64,000 bases of DNA. It comes from Oscillatoria sp. FACHB-1407. GTDB lineage: Bacteria; Cyanobacteriota; Cyanobacteriia; Elainellales; Elainellaceae. The stretch covers positions 1 through 64,000 of the forward strand of contig NZ_JACJSA010000027.1 of assembly GCF_014697545.1 (NCBI RefSeq), read 5' to 3'. A program made the position numbers and the translations under genes. Below the pieces are notes generated by a model. It ran no database searches and was not told the DNA's origin. It worked only from the letters and a program-made list of their open reading frames with translations. This document shows positions 27,962 through 36,249 of the stretch, in pieces. Position 1 is the stretch's first letter; every line of letters begins with the position of its first letter.

Positions 27962-28911
27962 CGTGTGGTTGTTCCGATGATAGTCAGCCGACGATGACCA
28001 ATCTTCAAACAGGTGTGGTAGACATCCTGACTTCTTCTCAAACTCACCCGAATGAACATTCACATGTGCTTGAAGATGGCACTGTTGTGACTCATACTCA
28101 TGCTCATACCGATTCTAAATCTGATCACTTAAGTAGCGATCATAAACATAGCGATCGCTCTCATTTCTATCATCACTACCACACTGATGATCATCATTCT
28201 GATCATCATCATTCCTCATCCAGCACGGTTGCTCAACTTCATGCCACCATGCATGGAAATACGATCGCTCTTGAACATAAGATCCTAGCCAAGAATGATT
28301 TGATTGCGGCTCAAAATCGCAGTTGGCTTAAGGAACGCAACATTCTTGCACTCAACTTAGTCAGTTCTCCTGGCTCAGGGAAAACAACATTACTGACCCG
28401 CACAATCACAGATTTACAACATCAACTACCGATTTCTGTCATTGAAGGCGATCAGGAAACAGCAAACGATGCCCAACGGATTCAGGCAACGGGATGCCCG
28501 GTGATTCAAGTGAATACTGGGACGGGATGCCACTTAGAAGCCACCATGATTGAGCGAGGCTTGCAAGCCCTCAACCCCCCGATGAACTCCCTGCTAATGA
28601 TTGAAAATGTGGGGAATTTAGTGTGTCCAGCGTTGTTTGATTTGGGGGAATACGCGAAAGTTGCAATTCTTTCTGTCACTGAAGGCGAGGATAAACCGCT
28701 CAAGTATCCTCATATGTTCAAAGCCAGTCAGGTGATGATTCTCACCAAAATCGACCTGTTACCCTACGTCAGCTTTGATGTCGATCGCTGCCTTGCCTAT
28801 GCCCGTCAGGTCAATCCGGCGATCGCGATTTTTCAAGTCTCTTCCACCACTGGAGATGGTCTAGAAGACTGGTATTCCTGGCTGCGAAACTTTAGCATGG
28901 CAAAGTGCTGA
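27952..28911 (+). CDS. hypB: Hydrogenase nickel-insertion GTPase HypB, histidine-rich
   Basis: A 319-residue SIMIBI GTPase. The N-terminus [10 protein letters not shown] holds the high-affinity CxxCGC nickel motif. Residues of about 30-90 are extremely rich in His and Asp (for example [19 protein letters not shown] and [15 protein letters not shown]), suited to storing nickel. The GTPase core begins with the P-loop [11 protein letters not shown], followed by [14 protein letters not shown] and [10 protein letters not shown]. It closes the hyp run. The long His tract exceeds the minimum needed for insertion and suggests a nickel-buffering function, which is inferred. Confidence 0.96.
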   Translation: MCVTCGCSDDSQPTMTNLQTGVVDILTSSQTHPNEHSHVLEDGTVVTHTHAHTDSKSDHLSSDHKHSDRSHFYHHYHTDDHHSDHHHSSSSTVAQLHATMHGNTIALEHKILAKNDLIAAQNRSWLKERNILALNLVSSPGSGKTTLLTRTITDLQHQLPISVIEGDQETANDAQRIQATGCPVIQVNTGTGCHLEATMIERGLQALNPPMNSLLMIENVGNLVCPALFDLGEYAKVAILSVTEGEDKPLKYPHMFKASQVMILTKIDLLPYVSFDVDRCLAYARQVNPAIAIFQVSSTTGDGLEDWYSWLRNFSMAKC

Positions 28912-29296
28912 GGGTCGTGGATTTAATAAATCTGCAAACTGTACGGGCGGGTTTAGCAGACCCATCTGTGCCCTGTTATAGATTTGACAGCAAAACCCGC
29001 CCTTACCAACTATCGAGCTTATTTAATTTCCATTCCTAAAAATGCTCACGTCTCAGCATTGGCTGCTATCGTGCTCTAATACTTTGGGTGATGTGGCAAA
29101 AATAGGTTGATGGTAAGGTAGACAAGTTTAAGCTCTTGGGCTTAGTTTTCTCTTGCCCACCTAATTCTCATTCGATGGTCTAGCCGTGGCCACACGCGAA
29201 GGGTGGAGGTGAGGCAGGAAGCTTTCCAGCGTAAGGCTTGAGCCATTGCCTCTGCCTGAAGCTTTCTGACCAAAGCTTATTTTTTTGGGATTTGCC
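28912..29296. other. Intergenic region after hypB with two repeats
   Basis: Contains a hairpin element (GGGCGGGTTT at 28946 paired with AAACCCGCCC ending near 29003), related to the family C repeats and possibly acting as a terminator for the hyp operon. A family B copy at 29181-29279 follows, directly ahead of the ABC transporter. The remaining bases show nothing recognisable. Confidence 0.55.
29181..29279 (-). repeat. Interspersed repeat family B, copy 3
   Basis: Minus-strand reading gives GTCAGAAAGCTTCAGGCAG, then ATGGCTCAAGCC and GGAAAGCTTCCTGCCTCAC, aligning with the other family B copies. It has diverged more than most, with a frame change after ATGGCTCAA. It ends about 18 bases before the ATG of the ABC transporter gene. 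Confidence 0.75.
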
Positions 29297-30220
29297 ATGA
29301 TTGTTCTTGAAGCCCACAACCTGAAGAAGTCTTACATCGAGAAAGGACGGACGATCGCTGCTGTCCGTCAGGTGTCTTTGAGTATCTCAGCAGGAGAAGT
29401 GCTGGCATTTCTGGGTCCCAATGGAGCAGGCAAGACCACGAGCATCAAAATGATTGCTGGGCTGATCCGACCGGATGAGGGTTGGGTGAGAATCGTCGGT
29501 CGCGATCCACATCACAATCCGCAGGCGTTGCGATCGCTAGGTGCGGTTCTGGAAGGAAATCGTAACGTGTATTGGCGGCTGACAGCAGAGGAGAATCTGG
29601 AATACTTTGGGGTGCTGCGTGGGCTTGACCAGCGAACTGCCCGTCGGCGGGGACGAGAACTGTTGGAGCGGTTTAGCCTCCTGGATAAGCGACAAACCGT
29701 TGTGCAATCGCTCTCGCGAGGAATGCAACAAAAGCTTGCCATTTCGGTTGCCCTCATGCATCAACCCCAACTGTTGCTGTTAGATGAACCGACATTGGGA
29801 CTGGACGTTGAGGCAACTGAGGATGTTAAACGCTTAGTGCGGGAAATTGCGGCTGAAGGGTGTGCTATTCTGCTGACGACGCATCAACTGGCGATCGCCG
29901 AGGAGCTTTCCGATCGGGTCGCCATTATCAATCGCGGAGAAATTGTCGCGGAAGAGGCAACGGCAGATCTGATCCAACAGTTTTCGGGCAGTGCGTATTT
30001 GATTGAAACAGAGGGGGCGATCGACGCAGACCGCGTTCATAAATTACAAACCATCGGTGTGACATTAACTGAGGATAGGGTGATTCACGTCGCAGAACCT
30101 ACGCAACTCTACGCTGTACTGGAGATCTTGAACCCTCTGCCACTGCTCCATGTGCAGAAAGATCAGGCAAATTTGACGGACGTGTTTTTGAAACTGGTGC
30201 GAGAAACCCGCGATGTTTAA
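29297..30220 (+). CDS. ABC transporter ATP-binding protein (ABC-2 type)
   Basis: A 307-residue ATPase. Walker A is FLGPNGAGKTTSIKMIAG, the signature LSRGMQQKLAIS, Walker B LLLLDEPTLGLD, and the switch region LLTTHQ. The extended C-terminus (about 85 residues) is typical of ABC-2 exporter ATPases. The ATG at 29297 is chosen over a TTG twelve bases upstream. Its last bases overlap the permease gene by 8, so they form one transporter. The substrate cannot be told from sequence. Confidence 0.92.
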   Translation: MIVLEAHNLKKSYIEKGRTIAAVRQVSLSISAGEVLAFLGPNGAGKTTSIKMIAGLIRPDEGWVRIVGRDPHHNPQALRSLGAVLEGNRNVYWRLTAEENLEYFGVLRGLDQRTARRRGRELLERFSLLDKRQTVVQSLSRGMQQKLAISVALMHQPQLLLLDEPTLGLDVEATEDVKRLVREIAAEGCAILLTTHQLAIAEELSDRVAIINRGEIVAEEATADLIQQFSGSAYLIETEGAIDADRVHKLQTIGVTLTEDRVIHVAEPTQLYAVLEILNPLPLLHVQKDQANLTDVFLKLVRETRDV

Positions 30221-30986
30221 ACTCTTTCTAGCCGAACTGAAGCGCAATTGGATCACGCTCAAACGCTATTCAGCAGAGGCGATCAGTGGCGTGATTGGAA
30301 TTACGATTGTTTTTTACGGGCTGTTTCTCAGCTTTCAGTATGTGGGAGGTCCCAGTGCTCAATTTGGCGATCGCTTAGATTCTGTGATTGTTGGCTATGT
30401 TCTGTGGTCACTCACGCTGTTCATCATCAGTGATATCGCTCAAGGCTTGCAGCGAGAGGCACAGACGGGCACTTTAGAGCAAATTTTTCTCTCTCCTTTT
30501 GGTGCGACACGGGTATTTCTGATCCGTGCCCTTGCCAGTCTGATGACTCAACTCACCCTTAACGTCAGCATTCTCTTGTTGATCATGCTGCTGACAGGTA
30601 GCCGTCTGTCGTTCCCTCCAGTGTTGTTACTGCCGCTTGCGAGCCTGCTTCTGGGTGCATATGGTCTGGCTCTGGGGATGGGATCGCTGGCACTACTGCT
30701 GAAGCAAGTCCAACAATTGCTGGGCATTTTTCAATTCATGCTGTTTTTCTTGCTGTTGGTGCCGATCGAAAGTTGGGCTGGTGGATACAGACTGTTAGGA
30801 TTGCTTTTACCAATGGCACCGGGAGCCGGATTACTCCGCGAATTGATGGCGCGTGGGCAAGCCCTGGACGTTGCCCAGTTTTTAGTGGCACTCCTCAATG
30901 GAGTAGTCTACTTTGGGCTGGGGTTGGTTGCTTTTCGCTGGGCAGAACGCGAAGCGAAACGCCGAGGTAAATTGGCTGGATATTAA
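30213..30986 (+). CDS. ABC-2 type transporter permease
   Basis: A 257-residue protein with about six hydrophobic segments: VIGITIVFYGLFLSFQYV, VIVGYVLWSLTLFIISDIA, LTLNVSILLLIMLLTG, VLLLPLASLLLGAYGLALG, FMLFFLLLVPI, and a final one near VVYFGLGLVAF. The QTGTLEQIFLSPFGA stretch is typical of ABC-2 permeases. It pairs with the preceding ATPase. The export substrate is unknown. Confidence 0.88.
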   Translation: MFKLFLAELKRNWITLKRYSAEAISGVIGITIVFYGLFLSFQYVGGPSAQFGDRLDSVIVGYVLWSLTLFIISDIAQGLQREAQTGTLEQIFLSPFGATRVFLIRALASLMTQLTLNVSILLLIMLLTGSRLSFPPVLLLPLASLLLGAYGLALGMGSLALLLKQVQQLLGIFQFMLFFLLLVPIESWAGGYRLLGLLLPMAPGAGLLRELMARGQALDVAQFLVALLNGVVYFGLGLVAFRWAEREAKRRGKLAGY

Positions 30987-31051
30987 ACAGGGATGGGTCA
31001 GGATAGGCGTGAGCGACGACAAGTTGTAAAGCTACGGCTATGCAGAAGTGT

Positions 31052-31215
31052 TATAGCAACCGAGGGATTGGTTATACCGATTTAAGAGAGTTTTATGGGC
31101 AAATTAGCATTGGGGGGAGGTTTGGCACTGCAAACCTGTACAAGCATTCGTCGCCTTCACAATTCAAATTGGTCTTAGGACGGGGTGCAGGGGTTCCACC
31201 CTTGGCTGCTGCTGT
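31052..31215. repeat. MITE-like family A copy interrupted by a nested element
   Basis: The left end TATAGCAACCGAGGGATTGG matches family A at 46926. After GGTTA the family sequence is broken by the element at 31075-31175 and resumes with TAGGACGGGGTGCAG. Removing the insert and one TA restores GGTTAGGACGG, the sequence seen in the uninterrupted copy. Confidence 0.8.
31075..31175. repeat. TA-inserted MITE (family C/D), nested in family A
   Basis: A 101-base element starting TACCGATTTAAG and ending AATTCAAATTGGTCT, partly inverted-repeat ends. It is flanked on both sides by TA, giving a TA target duplication typical of Tc1/mariner-IS630 related elements. Confidence 0.75.
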
Positions 31216-31598
31216 GTATCCAGTCCTCTGCTTCTTTCCAGATCAGGTGCTAGGTTGATTCAGGTATTTGAAAACCAGGCATTGGGAGGAGTCTCCCCCA
31301 ACCCCTCTAGCAGAAGGTGTTTCAGTTTACCCATAGGCGCGCTTCGCATCGGCTCCAAGTACGGGTACTTCTGATCGGGTCAAGACCTTTGGCAAGGCTC
31401 AAAGTCCCCCCTTTAAAGAGGGATTTAGCAGGGTGGTTTCGTACAAGTGAAGAATTTTTGCTTCGCCCCCCTTAGCCCCCCAAAATTGGGAGGAAAATTG
31501 GTCTGAAGTCCCCCAGAGTTGGGGGATGTAGGGGGCAGATTAAGGCAATTAAACTCCAATTCACTTTTCTTTGTGTATATGAAACCACCCTGCTTCTA

Positions 31599-31698
31599 AT
31601 ACCAATTTGAATTGGCTTCGCTGCACATGATTCCGTAAGGGCGTTTCGCGAAACGCCCCTACCCAGTGATCTGCCACAATCAAACATTAAATCGGTAT
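31599..31698 (-). repeat. MITE-like family D, copy 1 (inverted to copy at 34708)
   Basis: About 99 bases starting TACCAATTTGAATTGGCTTC and ending ATTAAATCGGTATAA, with a central perfect palindrome GGGCGTTTCGCGAAACGCCC. It matches the reverse complement of 34708-34806 with about three mismatches, so the two copies flank the sensor kinase gene in inverted orientation. Confidence 0.9.
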
Positions 31699-31762
31699 AA
31701 AAAGGAATTCAGGGGGATCGTGCAGAAAGTTGTCATCTCAACTGAGATCTGTGTACACGGTA

Positions 31763-31825
31763 GCCCTCGGCTTGGGGGCGCAAGCCTGCACATCCCCTTA
31801 TATTAACGGTCTCAACAGTTGCTAT
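31763..31825. repeat. MITE-like family A, right-end fragment
   Basis: The segment ends ATTAACGGTCTCAACAGTTGCTAT, matching the family A terminus, with CCTGCACATCCCC upstream. Its end abuts the surviving part of the LuxR-type relic, suggesting that insertion truncated that gene. Confidence 0.65.
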
Positions 31826-31826
31826 C

Positions 31827-31960
31827 AGTGTGACTGCCAGCATCGTTAAGATTCATATCAGTAACGTTTTGTATAAATTGGGGTAAGCGATCGCACACAA
31901 GCCGTTCTGGTTACCATCCAGTGTGGAGTAGCAAACCTGCAATTCGACGCGCTCTCTTGA
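31827..31960 (+). pseudogene. C-terminal relic of a LuxR/NarL-type response regulator
   Basis: The plus strand reads SVTASIVKIHISNVLYKLG and then hits a stop. Moving back one base at the G run (31880-31883) the frame continues GVSDRTQAVLVTIQCGVA, ending at a TGA at 31958. The joined sequence is the recognition helix and tail of a NarL/FixJ-type HTH (compare STVKTHVSNILNKLGVSDR). So one G has been lost, and everything upstream is replaced by a family A repeat end. It lies 64 bases before a NarL-type kinase gene and may be the remains of that kinase's regulator. Confidence 0.8.
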
Positions 31961-32023
31961 CAAGCCTGATGAGGGTAGGGTAGACACTTGCTACAGGTAA
32001 CTGAATACATTGAGTAGGTGAGT

Positions 32024-34552
32024 ATGTTGGAGCTATCTTCTGAAGACGATGCATTAATGCAGCTAAATGCAGCGATCGCTGAGCTTCAGCAGCAAATCAC
32101 CTATTTACAGCAAGAAAATATGTTGCTGACATCAAAGTTAGAGACTCAAGAGAGCCAACTAAAAGAATCTCAAAATCACGTTATAGAACTACAAGAAGCA
32201 TTGGAACGGCTAGCAGCGTCAGAAGAACAGTTCCGAACGCTATTTGAAATCAGTGGCGAAGGGCTTTTCTACACAGAGGTTGATCCCCCCTGCCCAATTG
32301 ATTTGCCTATCGATGAGCAATGTGAATGGCTTTATCAAAATATTCGAGTTGCAAAGGCAAATCCAGCATTTGCCGCAATGTATGGCGTTGAGAATCCAGA
32401 TGAGTTGATTGGCTTAAAGAATTCGGATGTTCATGTCGAGGGTTCAGAGAAAAATACAGCCTTTATTCGCACTCAGATCGAGAACGGCTATCGCATTCGC
32501 AATTACGAAACTGAAGAAATCGATCGTCAGGGTCGCCGCCGATACTTCCTTAACAACGGGGTTGGTATTATCAAAGAGGGTTATGCGATTGGTGCTTGGG
32601 CGAGTCAGATTGACATCACCGAGCTACGAGAAACTCAGCATGCTCTCCTTGAGACTGAACAAAAACGTACTACAGAACTAGAGCAAATTAACCTGGAACT
32701 CCGGCAAACCCTCGAACAATTAGCTGAATCAGAAGAACGGTTTCGGATGTTATTTGAGTTGAGTGGAGAAGGATTCTATTACATAGAAATCGACCCTCCC
32801 TGCCCAATTGATCTTCCGATCGAAGAACAATGTAAACGGTTATATCGTGATATTCGGGTGACGAAGGCAAATGCTGCATTTGCTGCAATGTATGGTGTGG
32901 ATGACCCAGAAGAAATGGTTGGTACCAGAAATGGTGACGTTCATGTTCCTGACTCAGACAAGAATGCTGCTTTCATTCGGGAAACTATCAAAGATGGGTA
33001 TAGTGCTAAAAATTTAGAAACTGAGGAGATAGATAGACAGGGACGATTACATTACTTCCTCAACAATGGTGCTTACACGATTAAAGATGGTTACTTAGTA
33101 GGTGGTTGGGGAACGCAAGTTGATATTACAGAGTTAAAAGAAACGCAACAAGCTCTCCTGGCAACTGAACAAAAGCGAGTTGCAGAATTAGCCAAAATCA
33201 ATGCAGAAATTCTAGAACGAGAACGTGAAAAGGCAGTTCTATTGTCCATTAGTCAAACCATTGCCACGGTTCGTGATAGGTATGACTTACTTCAGTTAAT
33301 CATTAAACAAATCAAGCCCCTATTTAACTTCTACGACTGTGCTATTCCCTTAATTAAAGATGGGAAATACTTCTGTCGCTTATCTGATTTGACCCTCAAC
33401 ATGAGCAATCCGACTGCAAGGAATTATTTGTATGAAGTGGGATTCAATTCAGAAGCTGGAACTTCACTTCGTAGCTCAGGCCTTCAACGGTTGATCAATG
33501 AAACTGAAGCAACAGGGCGTCCCCTGATCGTGGAATATGAGCAGGATTGGACGGGCTATTCTGATGCTCATCTGCTAGAGGCTTATCAACATTTGGGGTA
33601 TAAGGAAGGACTGTTCGCAGTTTTGAAAGCCAGTGGTGAGGTGCTGGGGTGTTTTGTGATTAATTCTCTAGAAAAATCCTTCTTCCCACCTGAGCAATTC
33701 ACCCTATTTCAAGCAGTTGCCGATCAAGTTGCTGTGGCGATCGCCAATATGCAGGCAAACGAAGCTGTTTTAGCTCATGAAAAAGCATTACAGCGGATTG
33801 AGCAAGAACGGGCTGATGAACTGGAGCAGCGAGTTCAAGAACGAACAGCTGAACTAGAGCAACTCTCTGCTGAATTAGAAGAGCGAGTGCAAGAGCGAAC
33901 ACTCCAGCTAGCGCAAACTGTTGCCCGACTGAATGAGGAAATTACGACCCGACAACAAATAGCGGGTGAAATTCATGACACGCTTGCCCAAACGTTTACT
34001 GGAATTTCTGTTCAGCTAGAACTCGCTCAATTTCTGATGCACCAAAATTTAGCGGAGGTTGAAACAATCCTCGGTCGCATTAGCGAACTAACTCAAATTG
34101 GACTGACAGAAGCGCGGCGTTCTGTTTGGGCATTGCATTCTACCTCTGACGATTATGCTGACTTAGAGCAAAACCTTTCGCGTAGTGTTGAGAGAATGAC
34201 TCAAGGAACATCGATTGATGCTGAAATCACTATCTCTGGAACGCCTTATCTTCTCCCTTCCTTTATTGGTAAGAACTTGCTACGCATTGGACAAGAAGCA
34301 ATCACCAATGTTCTAAAGCACGCTCAAGCAACTCGTCTATGGGTTGATGTAACCTACCTGGATAACGATGTCGTTCTCTGTATTAGAGACAATGGTTATG
34401 GCTTCTTGCCTCAGGGCACGACCAATGGGTTTGGTCTAATCGGGATGTCTGAACGTGCTGACCGTATCAATGGACAACTAACGATTACAAGCCAACCCGG
34501 TAATGGAACAGAAATTTTAGTGCGGGCTTCTGCAAGAGGGAACCAATCCTAG
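32024..34552 (+). CDS. PAS-PAS-GAF histidine kinase of the NarL/HisKA_3 type
   Basis: An 842-residue soluble kinase without membrane segments. An N-terminal coiled coil (residues 10-65) precedes two near-duplicate PAS domains (about 66-205 and 236-375), each with the unusual stretch DPPCPIDLPI-x-EQC before the core FAAMYGV. A GAF domain lies at about 420-590, then a coiled coil with VQERTAELEQL repeats. The phosphoacceptor helix carries AGEIHDTLAQTFTGISVQLE, diagnostic of HisKA_3, and the ATPase ends with IRDNGYGF and GFGLIGMSERA. NarL-type kinases phosphorylate LuxR-type regulators. The nearest one upstream is broken. Signal and partner are unknown. Confidence 0.92.
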   Translation: MLELSSEDDALMQLNAAIAELQQQITYLQQENMLLTSKLETQESQLKESQNHVIELQEALERLAASEEQFRTLFEISGEGLFYTEVDPPCPIDLPIDEQCEWLYQNIRVAKANPAFAAMYGVENPDELIGLKNSDVHVEGSEKNTAFIRTQIENGYRIRNYETEEIDRQGRRRYFLNNGVGIIKEGYAIGAWASQIDITELRETQHALLETEQKRTTELEQINLELRQTLEQLAESEERFRMLFELSGEGFYYIEIDPPCPIDLPIEEQCKRLYRDIRVTKANAAFAAMYGVDDPEEMVGTRNGDVHVPDSDKNAAFIRETIKDGYSAKNLETEEIDRQGRLHYFLNNGAYTIKDGYLVGGWGTQVDITELKETQQALLATEQKRVAELAKINAEILEREREKAVLLSISQTIATVRDRYDLLQLIIKQIKPLFNFYDCAIPLIKDGKYFCRLSDLTLNMSNPTARNYLYEVGFNSEAGTSLRSSGLQRLINETEATGRPLIVEYEQDWTGYSDAHLLEAYQHLGYKEGLFAVLKASGEVLGCFVINSLEKSFFPPEQFTLFQAVADQVAVAIANMQANEAVLAHEKALQRIEQERADELEQRVQERTAELEQLSAELEERVQERTLQLAQTVARLNEEITTRQQIAGEIHDTLAQTFTGISVQLELAQFLMHQNLAEVETILGRISELTQIGLTEARRSVWALHSTSDDYADLEQNLSRSVERMTQGTSIDAEITISGTPYLLPSFIGKNLLRIGQEAITNVLKHAQATRLWVDVTYLDNDVVLCIRDNGYGFLPQGTTNGFGLIGMSERADRINGQLTITSQPGNGTEILVRASARGNQS

Positions 34553-35008
34553 CCTGAGTTTGGGGTAAGAATTTTGGCAGTTAAACTCGCTGAGTTCAAG
34601 GGTTGCCTGCTAAACCTACCGTATGCGATCGCGATCATTCAAATTGGATATAACCTGCCCTCAAATCAATTCGGATAATCCTTAAAGATGGGTTAAAGCC
34701 TTTGTGATACCGATCTAATGTTTGATTGTGGCAGATCACTGGGTAGGGGTGTTTCGCGAAACGCCCTTACGGAGTCATGTGCAGCGAAGCCAATTCAAAT
34801 TGGTATGGTGAAGGGTTATACCGTTGCAATGGGATCAAGTCCATTGCCTGCAATTGAATTGCGCGTGATGGTTGCCAGAGGGACAAGGTCTGAGATAACG
34901 AAAATCACAAGAATTGGACAGATAAAGCAAATGTGTGCAAGACAGTAAATTCTTGTTTCTTCAAACTATAGAGACAGTTTTATAGCAGCTCAATGGCAGG
35001 GAGGACTC
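34553..35008. other. Intergenic region with family D repeat
   Basis: Apart from the family D repeat at 34708-34806 nothing coding is visible. The stretch from 34810 to 35008 leads into the small secreted protein gene and probably holds its promoter. Confidence 0.5.
34708..34806 (+). repeat. MITE-like family D, copy 2
   Basis: Starts TACCGATCTAATGTTTGATTG and ends CAATTCAAATTGGTA, with the near-palindrome GGTGTTTCGCGAAACGCCC in the middle. It is the inverted partner of 31599-31698. The two copies bracket the kinase gene and could allow inversion by recombination. Confidence 0.9.
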
Positions 35009-35317
35009 ATGATGAAATGGCTATTGTTTGCTACAGCGTCTGCAATTCTGCTTGTAATAGGTCTTTCAACTAAGACGTATGCAAACGAGACGACTGCAAA
35101 TGAGATCTTTAATCTCGCTCGCAATGGTTACTTTGAGGATGAGGGAATCCCTAGTCATGGTGGACTGACGAATGCCTATCGATTGGGCAATGTCACGGCT
35201 GAAGATTTGGTCAATGCAGCCATTCAACAGAATCGCTTATCTCCTGAAATGTTGGAGAATGAACGTTTTCTTCGGGCAATCAACCAGTATTTACTGGACG
35301 ATGCCAATGGCGATTAG
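35009..35317 (+). CDS. Small secreted protein of unknown function
   Basis: A 102-residue protein with a clear signal peptide (MKWLLFATASAILLVIGLST, cleavage probably after TYA). The mature part is about 75 residues, acidic and helical, with NEIFNLARNGYFEDEG and GNVTAEDLVNAAIQ. A GGGAGG ribosome site precedes the ATG. I do not recognise the family. Periplasmic or thylakoid-lumen location is expected. Confidence 0.75.
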   Translation: MMKWLLFATASAILLVIGLSTKTYANETTANEIFNLARNGYFEDEGIPSHGGLTNAYRLGNVTAEDLVNAAIQQNRLSPEMLENERFLRAINQYLLDDANGD

Positions 35318-35677
35318 ACAAAAATTACAGCAGTTTTTTACCAATTCACATTTTGTACGCTACAGATCAAAATCCCTCTGCCTTTAGCATTCCCCTTGAT
35401 AAGCTACGGTGTGCACGGATCTTAAATGAGAGTTCAAAACGTGACTCGATCCCTTAAAAAGGGGACTTCCGCTCGGATCTCCTCGTCAAGAAAGGTTATG
35501 AAAGCTTAAGGCAAAGACAATGGCTCAAACACTGATTCTGGGAAGGCTTCCTGACGCACCTCCGCCGCATTCAATGTGGCTACGGCTATACACGATCGCC
35601 TTAAAAAAGTTGCTGTAAACCAGTGAACTAACCCAACAGAATGCTGATAACAGTTGAAGAAATGGAAAAACCAGATT
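35318..35677. other. Intergenic region with family B repeat
   Basis: The family B copy at 35499-35590 occupies the middle. The flanks carry no recognisable gene or RNA. A promoter for the pentapeptide gene is expected after the repeat. Confidence 0.5.
35499..35590 (+). repeat. Interspersed repeat family B, copy 4
   Basis: Reads GAAAGCTTAAGGCAAAGACA, then ATGGCTCAAACACTGATTCTG, ending TGTGGCTACGGCTATA. The internal ATG opens a frame MAQTLILGRLPDAPPPHSM that stays open past the repeat end. Confidence 0.8.
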
Positions 35678-36214
35678 ATGAATTCGACTGAATTGTTAGA
35701 ACGTTATGCAGCAGGAGAGAGAAACTTTAAGAGTGTAGATCTCACCGGAGCAAAACTTGAACGAGCCTATTTGAGAGGCGTTGATTTGCAGAGTGCGAAC
35801 TTGCGTGAAACTCACTTTTACAATACAGATTTGATTGATGCCAATCTCAGTCAAACCAATTTACTAACTGCAAGTTTATACAAAGCAGATCTCACAAATG
35901 CCAATTTAGAAGGCACCAACTTATACAATGCCGACCTGAGAGAAGCCAAGTTGCATCGAGCTAACCTGCGTCAAGCTGACCTGAGAAGATCTAATTTGTT
36001 TCAGGCTGAGCTGAATGAAGCTGATCTGAGAGCCGTAATTTTGTGTGATGCCGATCTCTATCGAGCCAGGCTCCAGAATGTGGATTTAAGAGGGGCTGAT
36101 TTAAGGGGAGCCGACCTGTTTGGAGCCAACTTAAAGGGTGCTTATTACAACGAGAGTACACAATTTGATCCGGGTTTTGACCCCGTCAACATAGGAATGC
36201 AAATTCTATCTTAA
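35678..36214 (+). CDS. Pentapeptide-repeat protein
   Basis: A 178-residue protein made almost entirely of A(D/N)LXX units from residue 20 onward, for example ADLTNANLEGTNLYNADL and LRGADLRGADLFGANL. These build a right-handed quadrilateral beta-helix. There is no signal peptide or membrane segment. The ATG at 35678 is preferred to an upstream TTG. Cyanobacteria carry many such proteins and few have known functions; nothing in the neighbourhood narrows it. Confidence 0.88.
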   Translation: MNSTELLERYAAGERNFKSVDLTGAKLERAYLRGVDLQSANLRETHFYNTDLIDANLSQTNLLTASLYKADLTNANLEGTNLYNADLREAKLHRANLRQADLRRSNLFQAELNEADLRAVILCDADLYRARLQNVDLRGADLRGADLFGANLKGAYYNESTQFDPGFDPVNIGMQILS

Positions 36215-36249
36215 AGCGATCGCCCCTTGTCATTATCTCTGTAGCCATC

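Larger units (their letters stand above)
30987..32023. other. Repeat-rich intergenic region upstream of the sensor kinase
   Basis: This kilobase holds a family A repeat (31052-31215) interrupted by a family C/D element (31075-31175), a second family D element (31599-31698), a further family A end (31763-31825) and the relic of a LuxR-type regulator (31827-31960). The remainder, around 31220-31590, is repeat-like low-complexity intergenic DNA without a convincing gene. Confidence 0.6.

Noticed and set aside
31472-31687. Short minus-strand frame sharing its first ~30 residues with a frame at 34718
   Set aside because: The shared peptide comes from the inverted family D repeat, so it reflects the repeat rather than a gene family.
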